Source of the DNA: a virus
IMG/VR virus record: IMGVR_UViG_3300024261_002507
Span: 1 to 52,043 of that record
DNA length: 52,043 nt
Reading direction: 5' to 3' (one strand)
Of this stretch, positions 1 through 7,611 are shown one piece after another. Within the stretch, counting starts at the first letter, position 1. Each line of letters opens with the position of its first letter. The position numbers were made by a program, and so were the translations under genes. The notes beneath the pieces are model-generated. The model ran no database searches and was not told the origin of the DNA. It worked only from the letters and a program-made list of their open reading frames with translations.

Positions 1-90
1 TTTAACAACTAAAACATAGTCATCTTTAAATTTATAAATTTTACCTTTTTTAAAATTTATATGTGGATCATGTTTCTCTTTTATTACCAT
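1..90 (-). CDS. Partial small protein, C-terminus beyond window edge
   Basis: The reading frame starts at an ATG inside the 3' end of the DNA ligase gene, overlaps it by 23 bases in another frame, and runs off the left edge after 30 codons. The visible product is basic and lysine-rich (MVIKEKHDPHINFKKGKIYK and onward), then turns toward a beta-rich hydrophobic segment (DDYVLVVK). Overlapping starts are common in this genome, so this is probably the next gene of the ligase operon. No family is recognised from so short a piece. Confidence 0.5.
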   Translation of the reverse strand, partial: MVIKEKHDPHINFKKGKIYKFKDDYVLVVK

Positions 91-1372
91 GAATAGCCTT
101 TACAACTGGAAACCTTAAAGAATAATCACCGCTTTGGTTTTGTGATTCTTCAAAGTACTGAACTGTAATTATTTTACCGTGAATTTCTGAAGGTTTGGAG
201 TAAAAACGTTTGCGTTGATCTATGGTAAATCCACTTCCAACGTTAACTGTATTTCCTTTGTGTTTTATAGTTACAGCTGAAAGCATTTCTTCTTCTACTT
301 CTTTACCTTCTTTTATATGTCTAAAAGGCCCAAAGTTCAATGACTCAACTTTGTATTCATAATCAAAAAAAGTCTTTACTTTTAAAATGTCATTAGATCT
401 TTTTCCTTTGTAAAGATCATTTTTCCTTAACATTAACCCTTCCCAGCCATTTGACGCAGCTTCTGATGCAAAATCATCTAATTCTTTGAAACTAAATATA
501 GGTGTCTGCTGCAAAAAGCTTAAATGTTTAATTGAGTTATTGATAACAGCATCTTGCAATAAATCTTGTAAAGCTAAAAATCTTTCAGAAAATAGTTTTT
601 TCGTACTGTAACCTTTCGAGAAGTCTTCATAGACAATGTAATCAAATGATTGAAATAGACCCTTTTGGATTGTGTGATCTTTTCTGCCTATCTCTTTCAT
701 TATACTTTGAAAATCTTCATTGCCATCTTTGTTGACAATACACATCTCACCATCAAAAACAACGTTTTTAACACCTAATGATTCTATTTCTTTCTCTACC
801 AAGGATAACGTATGAAATTGTTTTCCTGCTCTAGAGTAAGACTTTGCTTTTCCTTTTTCATCGACAACAATAAGACAGCGAACACCATCAAGTTTTCTTG
901 ATACATACCAAACATCTTTTTCTAAATCAACTTTCTTCTTTGTCTTTTCATCATACTTGTTTGCTAGCGCAACATTAAATGTCGGAATAAGACTTGGAAC
1001 AGCCTTGTTGATTAACTTAACTGAAGCTCTTATTTTCAAATTTCTTTTGAGTATTAGATATAATACATCTTTATACTCTTTGTTTCTGTAAATGAACCCG
1101 TTTGTTTCTTCTATGGCTTTATGACCTGTAATTAATCTTTGATTTAAAGAATCAAGCAGATCAAAAATAGAATTAAATTTAGTGTTGTTATTGCAAAGAT
1201 CTTTTCTTTTTTCTAATAAATTAGATGTAACATTATACTGCATAAAATTATTATAAGTATAATAAAGAATTTTCCTTATTAATCTAGATGAATTTCTTAT
1301 AACCTCAACCTTGTTGTTAGAAGAGCTAGAAGAATTCATCTTGTCTAAAAAGTTGTTTACTTCTTCAATCAT
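68..1372 (-). CDS. ATP-dependent DNA ligase
   Basis: Seals nicks in duplex DNA through an enzyme-AMP intermediate, in replication or repair. The nucleotidyltransferase motifs are in order: motif I KLDG with the AMP-accepting Lys at residue 160, motif III-like FDGEM near 206-210, FDYIVYED near 243-250, motif IV EGLMLRK at 311-317 and motif V ILKVKTF with lysines near 331-333. An OB-fold-like region follows. At 434 residues it is close to T4-type ligases and much shorter than NAD-dependent bacterial LigA; no zinc finger or BRCT is visible. It is the late part of a minus-strand operon that begins at the MoxR-like gene and shares the promoter at 4254-4283. Two further ligase-like nucleotidyltransferases occur in the window, but this is the only one with a clear DNA ligase layout. 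Confidence 0.93.
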   Translation of the reverse strand: MIEEVNNFLDKMNSSSSSNNKVEVIRNSSRLIRKILYYTYNNFMQYNVTSNLLEKRKDLCNNNTKFNSIFDLLDSLNQRLITGHKAIEETNGFIYRNKEYKDVLYLILKRNLKIRASVKLINKAVPSLIPTFNVALANKYDEKTKKKVDLEKDVWYVSRKLDGVRCLIVVDEKGKAKSYSRAGKQFHTLSLVEKEIESLGVKNVVFDGEMCIVNKDGNEDFQSIMKEIGRKDHTIQKGLFQSFDYIVYEDFSKGYSTKKLFSERFLALQDLLQDAVINNSIKHLSFLQQTPIFSFKELDDFASEAASNGWEGLMLRKNDLYKGKRSNDILKVKTFFDYEYKVESLNFGPFRHIKEGKEVEEEMLSAVTIKHKGNTVNVGSGFTIDQRKRFYSKPSEIHGKIITVQYFEESQNQSGDYSLRFPVVKAIHGNKRET

Positions 1373-1390
1373 GTTTTATTTTTTGTATCC

Positions 1391-1621
1391 CTAAAGATTG
1401 TAAACATCGGCCTCAGCTGATATTGCTAAAGCTTCTAAAAATTGTTTAGCTCTGTACGGAATTCTTTTACCAATCTTTTCATTTCTATCATATACAACAT
1501 CAACTCTTCTTAAGGCATCTTTAGGTGATGATGATTCAAAAACATATTTTACAAAGTTAGACTCATAATCATTTAGTCCGTTCTTGTCAATAGTAATCTT
1601 ATATCTGTAAACTTTCTTCAT
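1391..1621 (-). CDS. Small phage protein, unknown function
   Basis: Encodes 76 residues starting MKKVYRYKITIDKNGLNDYE. The N-terminus looks like an edge beta strand and the middle (SSSPKDALRRVDVVYDRNEK) like a helix, so a small alpha/beta fold is likely. The C-terminus (RAKQFLEALAISAEADVYNL) is helical. No signal peptide or membrane segment. It sits between the 54-aa gene and the DNA ligase in the same operon, with 18 bases to the ligase start. Function not recognised. Confidence 0.7.
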   Translation of the reverse strand: MKKVYRYKITIDKNGLNDYESNFVKYVFESSSPKDALRRVDVVYDRNEKIGKRIPYRAKQFLEALAISAEADVYNL

Positions 1622-1630
1622 TTTGTTTCC

Positions 1631-1795
1631 TTAGTTTGTGTATAAACGTGCTGATCTCTTAGCTTTTTCTTCACTTTCAAATTTACCAATAAATGTCCAG
1701 CCAGAAGACCATTTGTTATTTGCTTGATGATATAACTTAAAAGTTTTATCATCGGTTTTTTTTACTTTAAATGTTTCACCATTAAAATTATACAA
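1631..1795 (-). CDS. Small 54-aa protein with TTG start
   Basis: An open frame of 54 codons begins with TTG, preceded by an AAAGG Shine-Dalgarno-like sequence, and an in-frame stop lies two codons upstream of the TTG. The product has an alternating hydrophobic/polar pattern with aromatic positions (LYNFNGETFKVKKTDDKTFK, then WSSGWTFIGKFESEEKAKRS), typical of a small beta-sheet protein with a C-terminal helix. It fills the gap between the VWA protein and the 76-aa gene. TTG starts are used elsewhere here (MoxR-like, sigma factor, lipoprotein). No family recognised. Confidence 0.6.
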   Translation of the reverse strand: MYNFNGETFKVKKTDDKTFKLYHQANNKWSSGWTFIGKFESEEKAKRSARLYTN

Positions 1796-1817
1796 GTTTT
1801 AAGCCTTTTTTATAAGT

Positions 1818-3107
1818 TTATTTTATATGAATTTGAATGTCAGAAGAGTCTGCATCAAACACTAATTTACAGTTTTTTGCTAATATCCAGCATCGCTTAA
1901 GACCTCTAGAACTTGAAGGCTTTGGAGCTCCTCCATCTGTAAGAATCATATAAGCATCAAACTTTTTCTTGTTTTTCAAAGCATGCTCAGTTACTTTTTC
2001 AAAGCATGTACCACCAGTTAATGTTCTGTTAAGCTTTGGTCTTTTTCTTTTTTTCCACAAGAAACTAGATTTATCATCAACACCATGATCAAATTTATAG
2101 ACATGGAAGTCTGTGCTGTTAGATAAACTGTCTAATTCTCCGTAAAATACATTCAGCTCTTTGTCTGATACAGACCCGCTTTCATCGATGTATACAGCTA
2201 TAGCTGGCTTATATAGCTTTTTGCTGCCTGGATGAATTCCCGGATATTTTCTATTTAATTTTCTTATAGAAGACCTTCTATCATCTCTTTTTGTAAATCC
2301 GCAAAATCTTTTAAGAAGCGCTTCCCATTTTATTTCATTAGATAATAGTCTCATTATTTCTGATCTAGTTGATGAAGTAATAGATCCCCAACCCCTACCA
2401 TCAGCTTCTCTTGCGGCATCTTTAATTACCTCTTTTATTTTTGCAGCTATCTTTTCTCTTTCTTCATCAGATAATTCATCCCACCCATTATGACAGTCAA
2501 ACCCAATACCAGCCATCATTTCTTCATCTTTAGAAAGTTTTTTCATGTCTTCATTTTGAAGAAGCTTTTCAAAATAAAACTCTGCAGTTTTATTTTTAGG
2601 TAAAGATGCAATTAGTTTAGAAATATTTTCATAAGTTTCTATTTGATCTGGAGACATCTGTTTTTTCTGATCTTCTTCTAAACTCAAATGCTTTCCAGGA
2701 ATAAGACCGCCCTCAGGTAATTCTTCTTCAGGAATTGTTGAGTTTATTGCAAGATCTGTGCCATAGTTCCAGATTAAATGTGGTGATCTTCTTCTTTCTG
2801 TAGTGTGACCAAATACTAAGTGTAGGCATTCATGTTTTAACAAACCATTAATTTGTTTGTTGTTTAATCCAGCTAAAAATTCTCTATTCCACCATAAAGT
2901 AATTTCTTCGTCTTGAGTTGATACGCCAGCTGTTGGAATTTCTTTTGTCTCTATTTTGTTTAATGATCTTAGAATTCTGCTATAAAAAGGTTCTGACCAC
3001 AGGAAATCAACAAGATTTTTTGAAAGACTAAATTCTTTTAATCTAAGATCAGATATTTGTTTTTTTCTATAGAGATTATTATTATTATTATCTTTTTTAT
3101 TAGACAT
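1818..3107 (-). CDS. VWA-domain protein with N-terminal putative metallopeptidase domain (DUF2201-like)
   Basis: 429 residues. The N-terminal half carries an HExxH-type zinc-binding motif (HECLH, residues 92-96, with another His at 101) followed by the WNYGTDLAIN segment typical of DUF2201 putative metallopeptidases. The C-terminal half has a von Willebrand A-like fold with a MIDAS-type DESGSVS motif near residues 307-314 and an ILTDGG strand later. The family pairs with MoxR AAA ATPases, and here the partner lies directly upstream with a 14-base gap. Such pairs are thought to act as chaperone-like remodelling or metal-insertion systems; the substrate is unknown. A low-complexity KKDNNNNN stretch follows the start. 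Peptidase activity is unproven even in the family. Confidence 0.85.
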   Translation of the reverse strand: MSNKKDNNNNNLYRKKQISDLRLKEFSLSKNLVDFLWSEPFYSRILRSLNKIETKEIPTAGVSTQDEEITLWWNREFLAGLNNKQINGLLKHECLHLVFGHTTERRRSPHLIWNYGTDLAINSTIPEEELPEGGLIPGKHLSLEEDQKKQMSPDQIETYENISKLIASLPKNKTAEFYFEKLLQNEDMKKLSKDEEMMAGIGFDCHNGWDELSDEEREKIAAKIKEVIKDAAREADGRGWGSITSSTRSEIMRLLSNEIKWEALLKRFCGFTKRDDRRSSIRKLNRKYPGIHPGSKKLYKPAIAVYIDESGSVSDKELNVFYGELDSLSNSTDFHVYKFDHGVDDKSSFLWKKRKRPKLNRTLTGGTCFEKVTEHALKNKKKFDAYMILTDGGAPKPSSSRGLKRCWILAKNCKLVFDADSSDIQIHIK

Positions 3108-3121
3108 ATCTGTTAAGCCCT

Positions 3122-4204
3122 CTATTTGTTGAGCAAGTCTCTGTTGTTGTTAACAATTTCTACAACATATTCACCTATTTCTTTATGAAAGTTTTGGATT
3201 GTCTTGATGTTTTTGCCTTTAGTCATTACAGACCAAAAGTGAATCATCATCTCTTCTGATATTGATTTCCCAAGTTTAGCAGCATTTTTCGATTGAGAAA
3301 CAGTCCAATTGTTTTGTGTACCATGTTCTCCTAGCCTTTCGATTAAAGAATTAATACGATCATTAGACATAGAGCTCAGCTTTTCTTTACATTTATTATA
3401 ACTTCTAAGAAGTTCTTCAGGAGTTACATCAATCTCATATTTTTTTACAAAGTCAGAGAACTCAATAGAAGTTTCAATTCCAAGAAAACCTAACGAAGTA
3501 TTGTAAAGATTGATTTTATCTCTATCGTTTGTAAGATTAATGTTTCTAAACTTTAAAGTTTCATCTAGTCTAGCCCATGATGCAGGTGTTGGGAAAACAT
3601 GTCCTGGCTTGACTTTTCCAAGATCAGTGTAAAGATGTGAAGTCCTTGTTTTGACAAAGTCAATAATTAGATTGTCAATATTGTTTTCTTTTGCCCAATC
3701 AATCCAGTCAGAAGTATTTGGTTCTAAGTCAACTGTCCAGAATCTTCGCAAAAGTGCTGGATCCATCTCGTTAACATCATATTCGTTTCCGTGGTTAATA
3801 GCAGCAAATATACAAGTGTCAGGGTGAATATCATATGGGTTGCCGTTTTCATCGTTGCCTAACTGCCTATCCAGTACTATTTGGAAAAAAGATTGTTGAA
3901 CAGCAGGCAAACCACGATTTAATTCATCAAGAAACAAAACAACAGGTTCATTGCAAGCCCTAACAAACCAAGATGGCATGCAAAAAGTCATAACACCTTT
4001 TGTTTTCATGCCCTCAATGTCGGGATAACCTTGCACATCACCTTCAGACATAATTGAAGCTCTAACATCAATAAGCGGTAAAGTCTTTTTCTTTGAAATA
4101 CTGTTTACAATTTCTGATTTACCTACACCTGTTGATGCTCGTATTAAAACAGCAATATGAGGTGGAAGATTAGATACTGTTTCAATGAAGTTTTTAATAT
4201 TCAA
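3122..4204 (-). CDS. MoxR-like AAA+ ATPase
   Basis: 360 residues. Walker A ASTGVGKS at 23-30, Walker B VVLFLDELNR near 88-97, and downstream elements typical of MoxR proteins (AINHGNEYDVNEMDPALLRRF), which include the sensor region and arginine finger. The C-terminal half is helical. Translation starts at TTG, preceded by AAGGAA at suitable distance; no ATG gives the intact N-terminus MNIKNFIETV. It is the first gene of an operon with the VWA/metallopeptidase gene, and a CGTGTAA/TATAAT promoter lies 50-80 bases upstream. Likely job: ATP-driven remodelling of a phage or host complex together with the VWA partner. Confidence 0.88.
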   Translation of the reverse strand: MNIKNFIETVSNLPPHIAVLIRASTGVGKSEIVNSISKKKTLPLIDVRASIMSEGDVQGYPDIEGMKTKGVMTFCMPSWFVRACNEPVVLFLDELNRGLPAVQQSFFQIVLDRQLGNDENGNPYDIHPDTCIFAAINHGNEYDVNEMDPALLRRFWTVDLEPNTSDWIDWAKENNIDNLIIDFVKTRTSHLYTDLGKVKPGHVFPTPASWARLDETLKFRNINLTNDRDKINLYNTSLGFLGIETSIEFSDFVKKYEIDVTPEELLRSYNKCKEKLSSMSNDRINSLIERLGEHGTQNNWTVSQSKNAAKLGKSISEEMMIHFWSVMTKGKNIKTIQNFHKEIGEYVVEIVNNNRDLLNK

Positions 4205-4253
4205 TTTATTTATTCCTTGATTAAAGGTGTTGAAATTATTTATTTTATGTTAT

Positions 4254-4283
4254 ATTATAATTATTATTTATTTTTGTTACACG
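4254..4283 (-). promoter_or_regulatory. Promoter of the shared CGTGTAA/TATAAT class, upstream of MoxR-VWA operon
   Basis: Read on the minus strand: CGTGTAA at 4283-4277, 17-base spacer, TATAAT at 4259-4254. It lies in the gap between the MoxR start at 4204 and the membrane-protein stop at 4291. The same two boxes with the same spacing occur at six other places in this window. Confidence 0.75.
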
Positions 4284-4290
4284 AATTGAA

Positions 4291-4626
4291 TTACAACTTA
4301 TACTGAATAAACATTATCAGCATACTTAGCAAGACACACAAAAAAGTCTTTAAAGATACAGGTGATTCATCCAAGAAAATGTAAACAAGCAAAGGGTAAA
4401 TTAAGTATGATAAACCAAAGAAAACGAATCTTGCAGACCATACTGAACCATTGTTTATTTTTACAAAATATGTCCATGACGAATAGTATAGATATGATAT
4501 GGGAATACTTGAAGTTAAAATAATTAGACTTGTTTTATCTTTACAGCATGGATAAATAAACTGTAGATTATGCTGAAAGAATGCTAATGTAGATGCGAGC
4601 ATGTAAGCGCATAATGCATACAACAT
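4291..4626 (-). CDS. Small integral membrane protein
   Basis: 111 residues, very hydrophobic, with about four predicted membrane helices: residues ~3-18, ~33-50, ~66-86 and ~92-109. No charged catalytic residues stand out; a CC pair (YPCCKD) lies in the first loop. The size and four-helix layout recall small multidrug-resistance-type transporters, but no signature residue supports that. The gene starts two bases after the RadA-like stop codon and so belongs to its transcript. A role in the host inner membrane is likely; function unknown. Confidence 0.75.
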   Translation of the reverse strand: MLYALCAYMLASTLAFFQHNLQFIYPCCKDKTSLIILTSSIPISYLYYSSWTYFVKINNGSVWSARFVFFGLSYLIYPLLVYIFLDESPVSLKTFLCVLLSMLIMFIQYKL

Positions 4627-4628
4627 AT

Positions 4629-5378
4629 TTATTTAACTCCAACCCTTGCTACTTCTTCGAAACCTTCTTTCTTAAGATCTAGAAAGAATGTCCAGCCAGC
4701 TCCTCCGAATCTATTCTTTACAGTCTCTAGAACCCTAAGCCCTTTAAAGTCTTCATCTTTTTTCTCTATTGATAAGTGTAGCATAGCATCTACCATATGT
4801 TTGAGCTTTTGAGAACCTGCCATTGAGCCACTTTTATTTACTTGACCAATACATATAATGTTTATGTAATGTTCTTTAGCATAATCAGTCAGCATTTGAA
4901 GTGATCTAACTGCTGAATGGCTATTAGTACTTTCTTCACCATATTTTCCATCATTAAGCGTCTGTAAAGAATCTACAATTAAAAAGAAATGCTTTCCTTT
5001 AGTCCTTTTTCTTAGAACCTCACAGTTCTTTAGTAGTCTTGGAACATATGATTCTTGACCGGCGATAAACCCGGCATCTAGATCTAACCTTTCACAAGTA
5101 AGTTTTACTTGATAAAGGCTCTCTTCTGCTGTATTAAACAAGCAAACATGACCTTCAGCTGTAAGCGCATTAGCTAAAGTTAACATTAAAGTTGTTTTGC
5201 CGGCACCAGGCTCTCCTGTAAAAAGCGATATAGTTGAAGGAGTAAAGCCTTGACCACCAAACGCTGTGTCTAGATAGGGTATTCCACATTGGTGTCTTTC
5301 TCGAAGTTTTTCTGGAATTCTGATATCGAGAATATTTGTACCGAAAACAATTTCGTCTCTTTTAATGTTTAACTTCAT
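4629..5378 (-). CDS. RadA/Sms-like RecA-fold ATPase, core domain only
   Basis: 249 residues. Walker A GEPGAGKTT at 55-63, Walker B LIVDSLQTL near 137-145, and the RadA-specific KNRFG motif at 221-225. Bacterial RadA has an N-terminal zinc finger and a C-terminal Lon-like domain; both are absent, leaving only the ATPase core. RadA proteins drive branch migration and processing of recombination intermediates and can resemble DnaB-type helicases, so a role in phage recombination or fork handling is likely. The start has its own promoter (5420-5449). A replicative DnaB helicase is a less likely alternative because KNRFG is diagnostic of RadA. Confidence 0.85.
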   Translation of the reverse strand: MKLNIKRDEIVFGTNILDIRIPEKLRERHQCGIPYLDTAFGGQGFTPSTISLFTGEPGAGKTTLMLTLANALTAEGHVCLFNTAEESLYQVKLTCERLDLDAGFIAGQESYVPRLLKNCEVLRKRTKGKHFFLIVDSLQTLNDGKYGEESTNSHSAVRSLQMLTDYAKEHYINIICIGQVNKSGSMAGSQKLKHMVDAMLHLSIEKKDEDFKGLRVLETVKNRFGGAGWTFFLDLKKEGFEEVARVGVK

Positions 5379-5419
5379 TAATTCCGCCTCAGTTAAATTT
5401 TTATTTGCTTTATATTAAT

Positions 5420-5449
5420 ATTGTAATTCTTTAAATTCAAAATTGCACG
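5420..5449 (-). promoter_or_regulatory. Promoter of the shared CGTGTAA/TATAAT class, upstream of RadA-like gene
   Basis: Minus strand: CGTGCAA at 5449-5443, 17-base spacer, TACAAT at 5425-5420. One mismatch from consensus in each box, with exact spacing. The RadA-like start codon follows about 42 bases downstream. Confidence 0.7.
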
Positions 5450-5456
5450 TGGGATA

Positions 5457-5789
5457 TCATACTTTCTTTAAATATCTACCTTCTATCTGTCTAACAGCAT
5501 TGTTTACTAACACGAAGAAATTATTTTTTTCTACTCTGCTAGAATGATAAATATAGTCAGAAACAATTAAGCCTATGTTTCCAGACATACCAGAACTATC
5601 TTTTAATTCAATTAGATCATTGACATCAAAATTCCATTGAACTACGCTTTTTGGTTTCTTATAACTAGCCTTTATTTCTTTTCTAGCTACAGACTTAGAT
5701 GCTGTTTTTATTTTTCTTTTAAGTGCTTGTGGATTGCTCTTTAATAATTGTTTTTTAATTTGTTTTAAATCGCTTTTAGAATATGACAT
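5457..5789 (-). CDS. Basic protein with C-terminal SH3-like beta domain
   Basis: 110 residues. The first half is strongly basic (SYSKSDLKQIKKQLLKSNPQ, then KRKIKTASKSVARKEIK) and probably helical, which suggests nucleic-acid binding. The second half (about 50-110) is a small beta domain (VNDLIELKDSSGMSGNIGLI and FFVLVNNAVRQIEGRYLKKV) resembling an SH3/KOW barrel. It has its own promoter at 5809-5838 and an AAGGAG ribosome site. No named family recognised; a nucleoid- or RNA-binding role is a guess from charge. Confidence 0.65.
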   Translation of the reverse strand: MSYSKSDLKQIKKQLLKSNPQALKRKIKTASKSVARKEIKASYKKPKSVVQWNFDVNDLIELKDSSGMSGNIGLIVSDYIYHSSRVEKNNFFVLVNNAVRQIEGRYLKKV

Positions 5790-5808
5790 AGCATTCTCCT
5801 TATAAATA

Positions 5809-5838
5809 ATTATAACAAAAAGAAAAACAAATTACACG
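5809..5838 (-). promoter_or_regulatory. Promoter of the shared CGTGTAA/TATAAT class, upstream of basic SH3-like gene
   Basis: Minus strand: CGTGTAA at 5838-5832, 17-base spacer, TATAAT at 5814-5809, followed by AAGGAG and the start at 5789. The upstream box overlaps the stop codon of the preceding metallopeptidase gene. Confidence 0.75.
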
Positions 5839-6302
5839 TATTTTGTATTAATAGAGCTAACATCTATGTTTTTCCCATAGATAGAATCTAATCCTGATTT
5901 TACATAAGACATTATACAGTCTGTCATGTACTCTTCAAACTTTTCTTCATCATAAGCTAGACCTATGTTGCTTATCAATTGTTTCCCATAATTCCAAGCA
6001 AGTATTTCTTCGTTTAAATTATGGACGTAAGATTTTTTAGATCTTATAGAGTCTGGAGAATTTTTATTGAAACATGTACCTTTTAATTTTCTTACATCTG
6101 TATCTATTATTGCATGTCCTGATTCGTGTACTAATGTAAAAAACCGTTCTCTAAACTTTAAATTTGAATTAATAGTTATTAGATCTAACAAAGGATACCA
6201 AGCATCATCCGAGTAAGATTCTTGTCTTACTATCACATTGTAATTGTCCTCCATAAAACATTTTAAAAAGTAATATTGATCCTCATAATTAATTTTTTCC
6301 AT
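5832..6302 (-). CDS. ImmA/IrrE-like zinc metallopeptidase
   Basis: 156 residues with a clear HExxH zinc motif (LVHESGHAII, His59-Glu60-His63) in the sequence context of IrrE/ImmA (DUF955)-type proteases (RERFFTLVHESGHAII). In that family the third ligand is an acidic residue on a later helix; the EEILAWNYGKQL segment near 95-108 is the natural candidate. Family members cleave repressors or other regulators. A phage copy could inactivate a host or prophage regulator, but no repressor partner is visible beside it. It is a single-gene unit with promoter 6320-6349 and a GGAGG ribosome site. Confidence 0.75.
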   Translation of the reverse strand: MEKINYEDQYYFLKCFMEDNYNVIVRQESYSDDAWYPLLDLITINSNLKFRERFFTLVHESGHAIIDTDVRKLKGTCFNKNSPDSIRSKKSYVHNLNEEILAWNYGKQLISNIGLAYDEEKFEEYMTDCIMSYVKSGLDSIYGKNIDVSSINTKYV

Positions 6303-6319
6303 TTATGCCTCCATATATT

Positions 6320-6349
6320 ATTGTATATTAATTTTTTCATCAATACACG
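6320..6349 (-). promoter_or_regulatory. Promoter of the shared CGTGTAA/TATAAT class, upstream of ImmA-like gene
   Basis: Minus strand: CGTGTAT at 6349-6343, 17-base spacer, TACAAT at 6325-6320, then TGGAGG before the ATG at 6302. It directly abuts the stop codon of the lytic transglycosylase. Confidence 0.7.
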
Positions 6350-6862
6350 TCATAGAATATTAAGAGATTTAAATTTCTTTTTAATAGCTATTTTTTTAAT
6401 ATTTCCGTAAGCCTTAACTACTTTTTTAACATATTTAGTCATATAGTCTTTTTTGCATTCTGGTTTTCTTGAATCGTTATAAAAGCAATAAGCTTTTCTT
6501 ATAGGCTTGAAATGTTTTATATAGTATCTTAAAGCTTTAACACCATCAGTAACTGGTTCACAGCTATCAACATTTTTTCCTTTACACCAATACTTTGTTT
6601 TTATTTGCATTGGCCCAATACATTTAGATTTAGTAGGAACCAGTTGACTAGTCAATCTACTTTCAACCCATGCAACGCTTAATCCTCTAATGGGTTTTAT
6701 TTCATGGCTTTTAGCAGCATTTATCACAGCAGAACAAACAATTCTATTTTCTAGAGTGGCTTCTACTCCAGATAGTTGTTTATATGTTTCCATACAAAAT
6801 TCATCTTGCAATGCATATGATATAGCAAACTCTTTAATAACATTAAAAATCAAGCTATTCAT
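6350..6862 (-). CDS. Lytic transglycosylase (SLT-type endolysin or wall-degrading enzyme)
   Basis: 170 residues. The SLT signature is clear: AWVESRL with catalytic Glu67, GPMQIK at 83-88, and a C-terminal half with the expected repeated helices (GVKALRYYIKHF, KAYCFYND). Such enzymes cleave the MurNAc-GlcNAc bond of peptidoglycan, producing 1,6-anhydro ends. The ATG at 6862 is preferred because it overlaps the stop of the upstream 65-aa gene, as for other pairs here; a GTG 18 bases earlier is possible. The N-terminus is moderately hydrophobic but no clear signal peptide is seen, so export would need a holin. Six cysteines in the product hint at disulfides. Confidence 0.85.
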   Translation of the reverse strand: MNSLIFNVIKEFAISYALQDEFCMETYKQLSGVEATLENRIVCSAVINAAKSHEIKPIRGLSVAWVESRLTSQLVPTKSKCIGPMQIKTKYWCKGKNVDSCEPVTDGVKALRYYIKHFKPIRKAYCFYNDSRKPECKKDYMTKYVKKVVKAYGNIKKIAIKKKFKSLNIL

Positions 6863-7052
6863 AGTGTTTTTGTATATCACCTGAGTTATATACTTTAATT
6901 TCTCCGTTTTCGTATTCTACTTTATAATATATTCTAACATCTGTTGTGCCGCCAACAGTCATTTGATTGTTCTTGTTACTTACAACTTCTACTATAACAC
7001 CGACTTTATTCATCTCTTGCCAGTGGTAAACTTTGTCACCTAATTTAATCAT
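6855..7052 (-). CDS. Small SH3/KOW-like beta protein
   Basis: 65 residues with an SH3/KOW-like pattern: IKLGDKVYHWQEMNKVGVIV, then the polar loop VSNKNNQMTVGGTTD, then YYKVEYENGEIKVYNSGDIQ. It is the first gene after promoter 7074-7103, and its stop overlaps the start of the lytic transglycosylase, so the two are co-translated. Function not known. Confidence 0.7.
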   Translation of the reverse strand: MIKLGDKVYHWQEMNKVGVIVEVVSNKNNQMTVGGTTDVRIYYKVEYENGEIKVYNSGDIQKHYE

Positions 7053-7073
7053 GCTTTATCCTTGTTTTTATTT

Positions 7074-7103
7074 ATTATAAAATAATTAATAAAACTTTAC
7101 ACG
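7074..7103 (-). promoter_or_regulatory. Promoter of the shared CGTGTAA/TATAAT class, upstream of SH3-like/lytic transglycosylase pair
   Basis: Minus strand: CGTGTAA at 7103-7097, 17-base spacer, TATAAT at 7079-7074, start codon at 7052. Exact match to the consensus in both boxes. Confidence 0.78.
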
Positions 7104-7107
7104 TAAT

Positions 7108-7572
7108 TTATTTAAGCATTCCACAATTTATCAAAGACTGTAATACATCTAAAAGTCCTTGAACAGATGAAGTTTTGCATGTTGAGCCTGTAGCATCCAT
7201 TAATGGTGAAAGATATATATCTATATCATCTGTATTACCCAAAAAGTGCTGTGAACAAGAGTCGTAAGAAGTTCTACAGGGAACAACTTCATGAGATTTT
7301 GACTTTAGTGTATTATAATGATCCAAAGATTCTGGATATTGACAATGAAAGCCTACATGATTTGCATACTCATCAGTTGTTACTATACCATCATTGTCTA
7401 AATCAAAATGCGTGTATAAATCTTCTTTACTAACTATACCATCTCTATTTGGGTCAATGTCATGATTTGAATCGTGGCTTACAGAATCTAGGCTATAGTC
7501 TGTATCTATATCTATAGCAGGTTCTTTGTACATTGTCTCAAGGAATTCTCTTATTAGTGATCTTTCTTTCAT
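7108..7572 (-). CDS. EF-hand calcium-binding protein
   Basis: 154 residues. Two adjacent EF-hand loops are visible: DPNRDGIVSKED (residues 40-51, Asp at the final ligand position) and DLDNDGIVTTDE (57-68, a perfect consensus with Asp1, Asp3, Asp5, Gly6, Glu12). The loops are 17 residues apart, tighter than a calmodulin pair. The region before them is acidic and Ser/Asp-rich. The C-terminal half contains four cysteines and has no recognised family. The N-terminus (MKERSLIREFLETMYK) is a short amphipathic helix like those on probable virion proteins here, so packaging is possible. A TTG two codons upstream could be the start instead. Confidence 0.75.
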   Translation of the reverse strand: MKERSLIREFLETMYKEPAIDIDTDYSLDSVSHDSNHDIDPNRDGIVSKEDLYTHFDLDNDGIVTTDEYANHVGFHCQYPESLDHYNTLKSKSHEVVPCRTSYDSCSQHFLGNTDDIDIYLSPLMDATGSTCKTSSVQGLLDVLQSLINCGMLK

Positions 7573-7611
7573 ACTCAATTCTTTCTGTGAAAAGTTAATA
7601 TAGAATAAATA

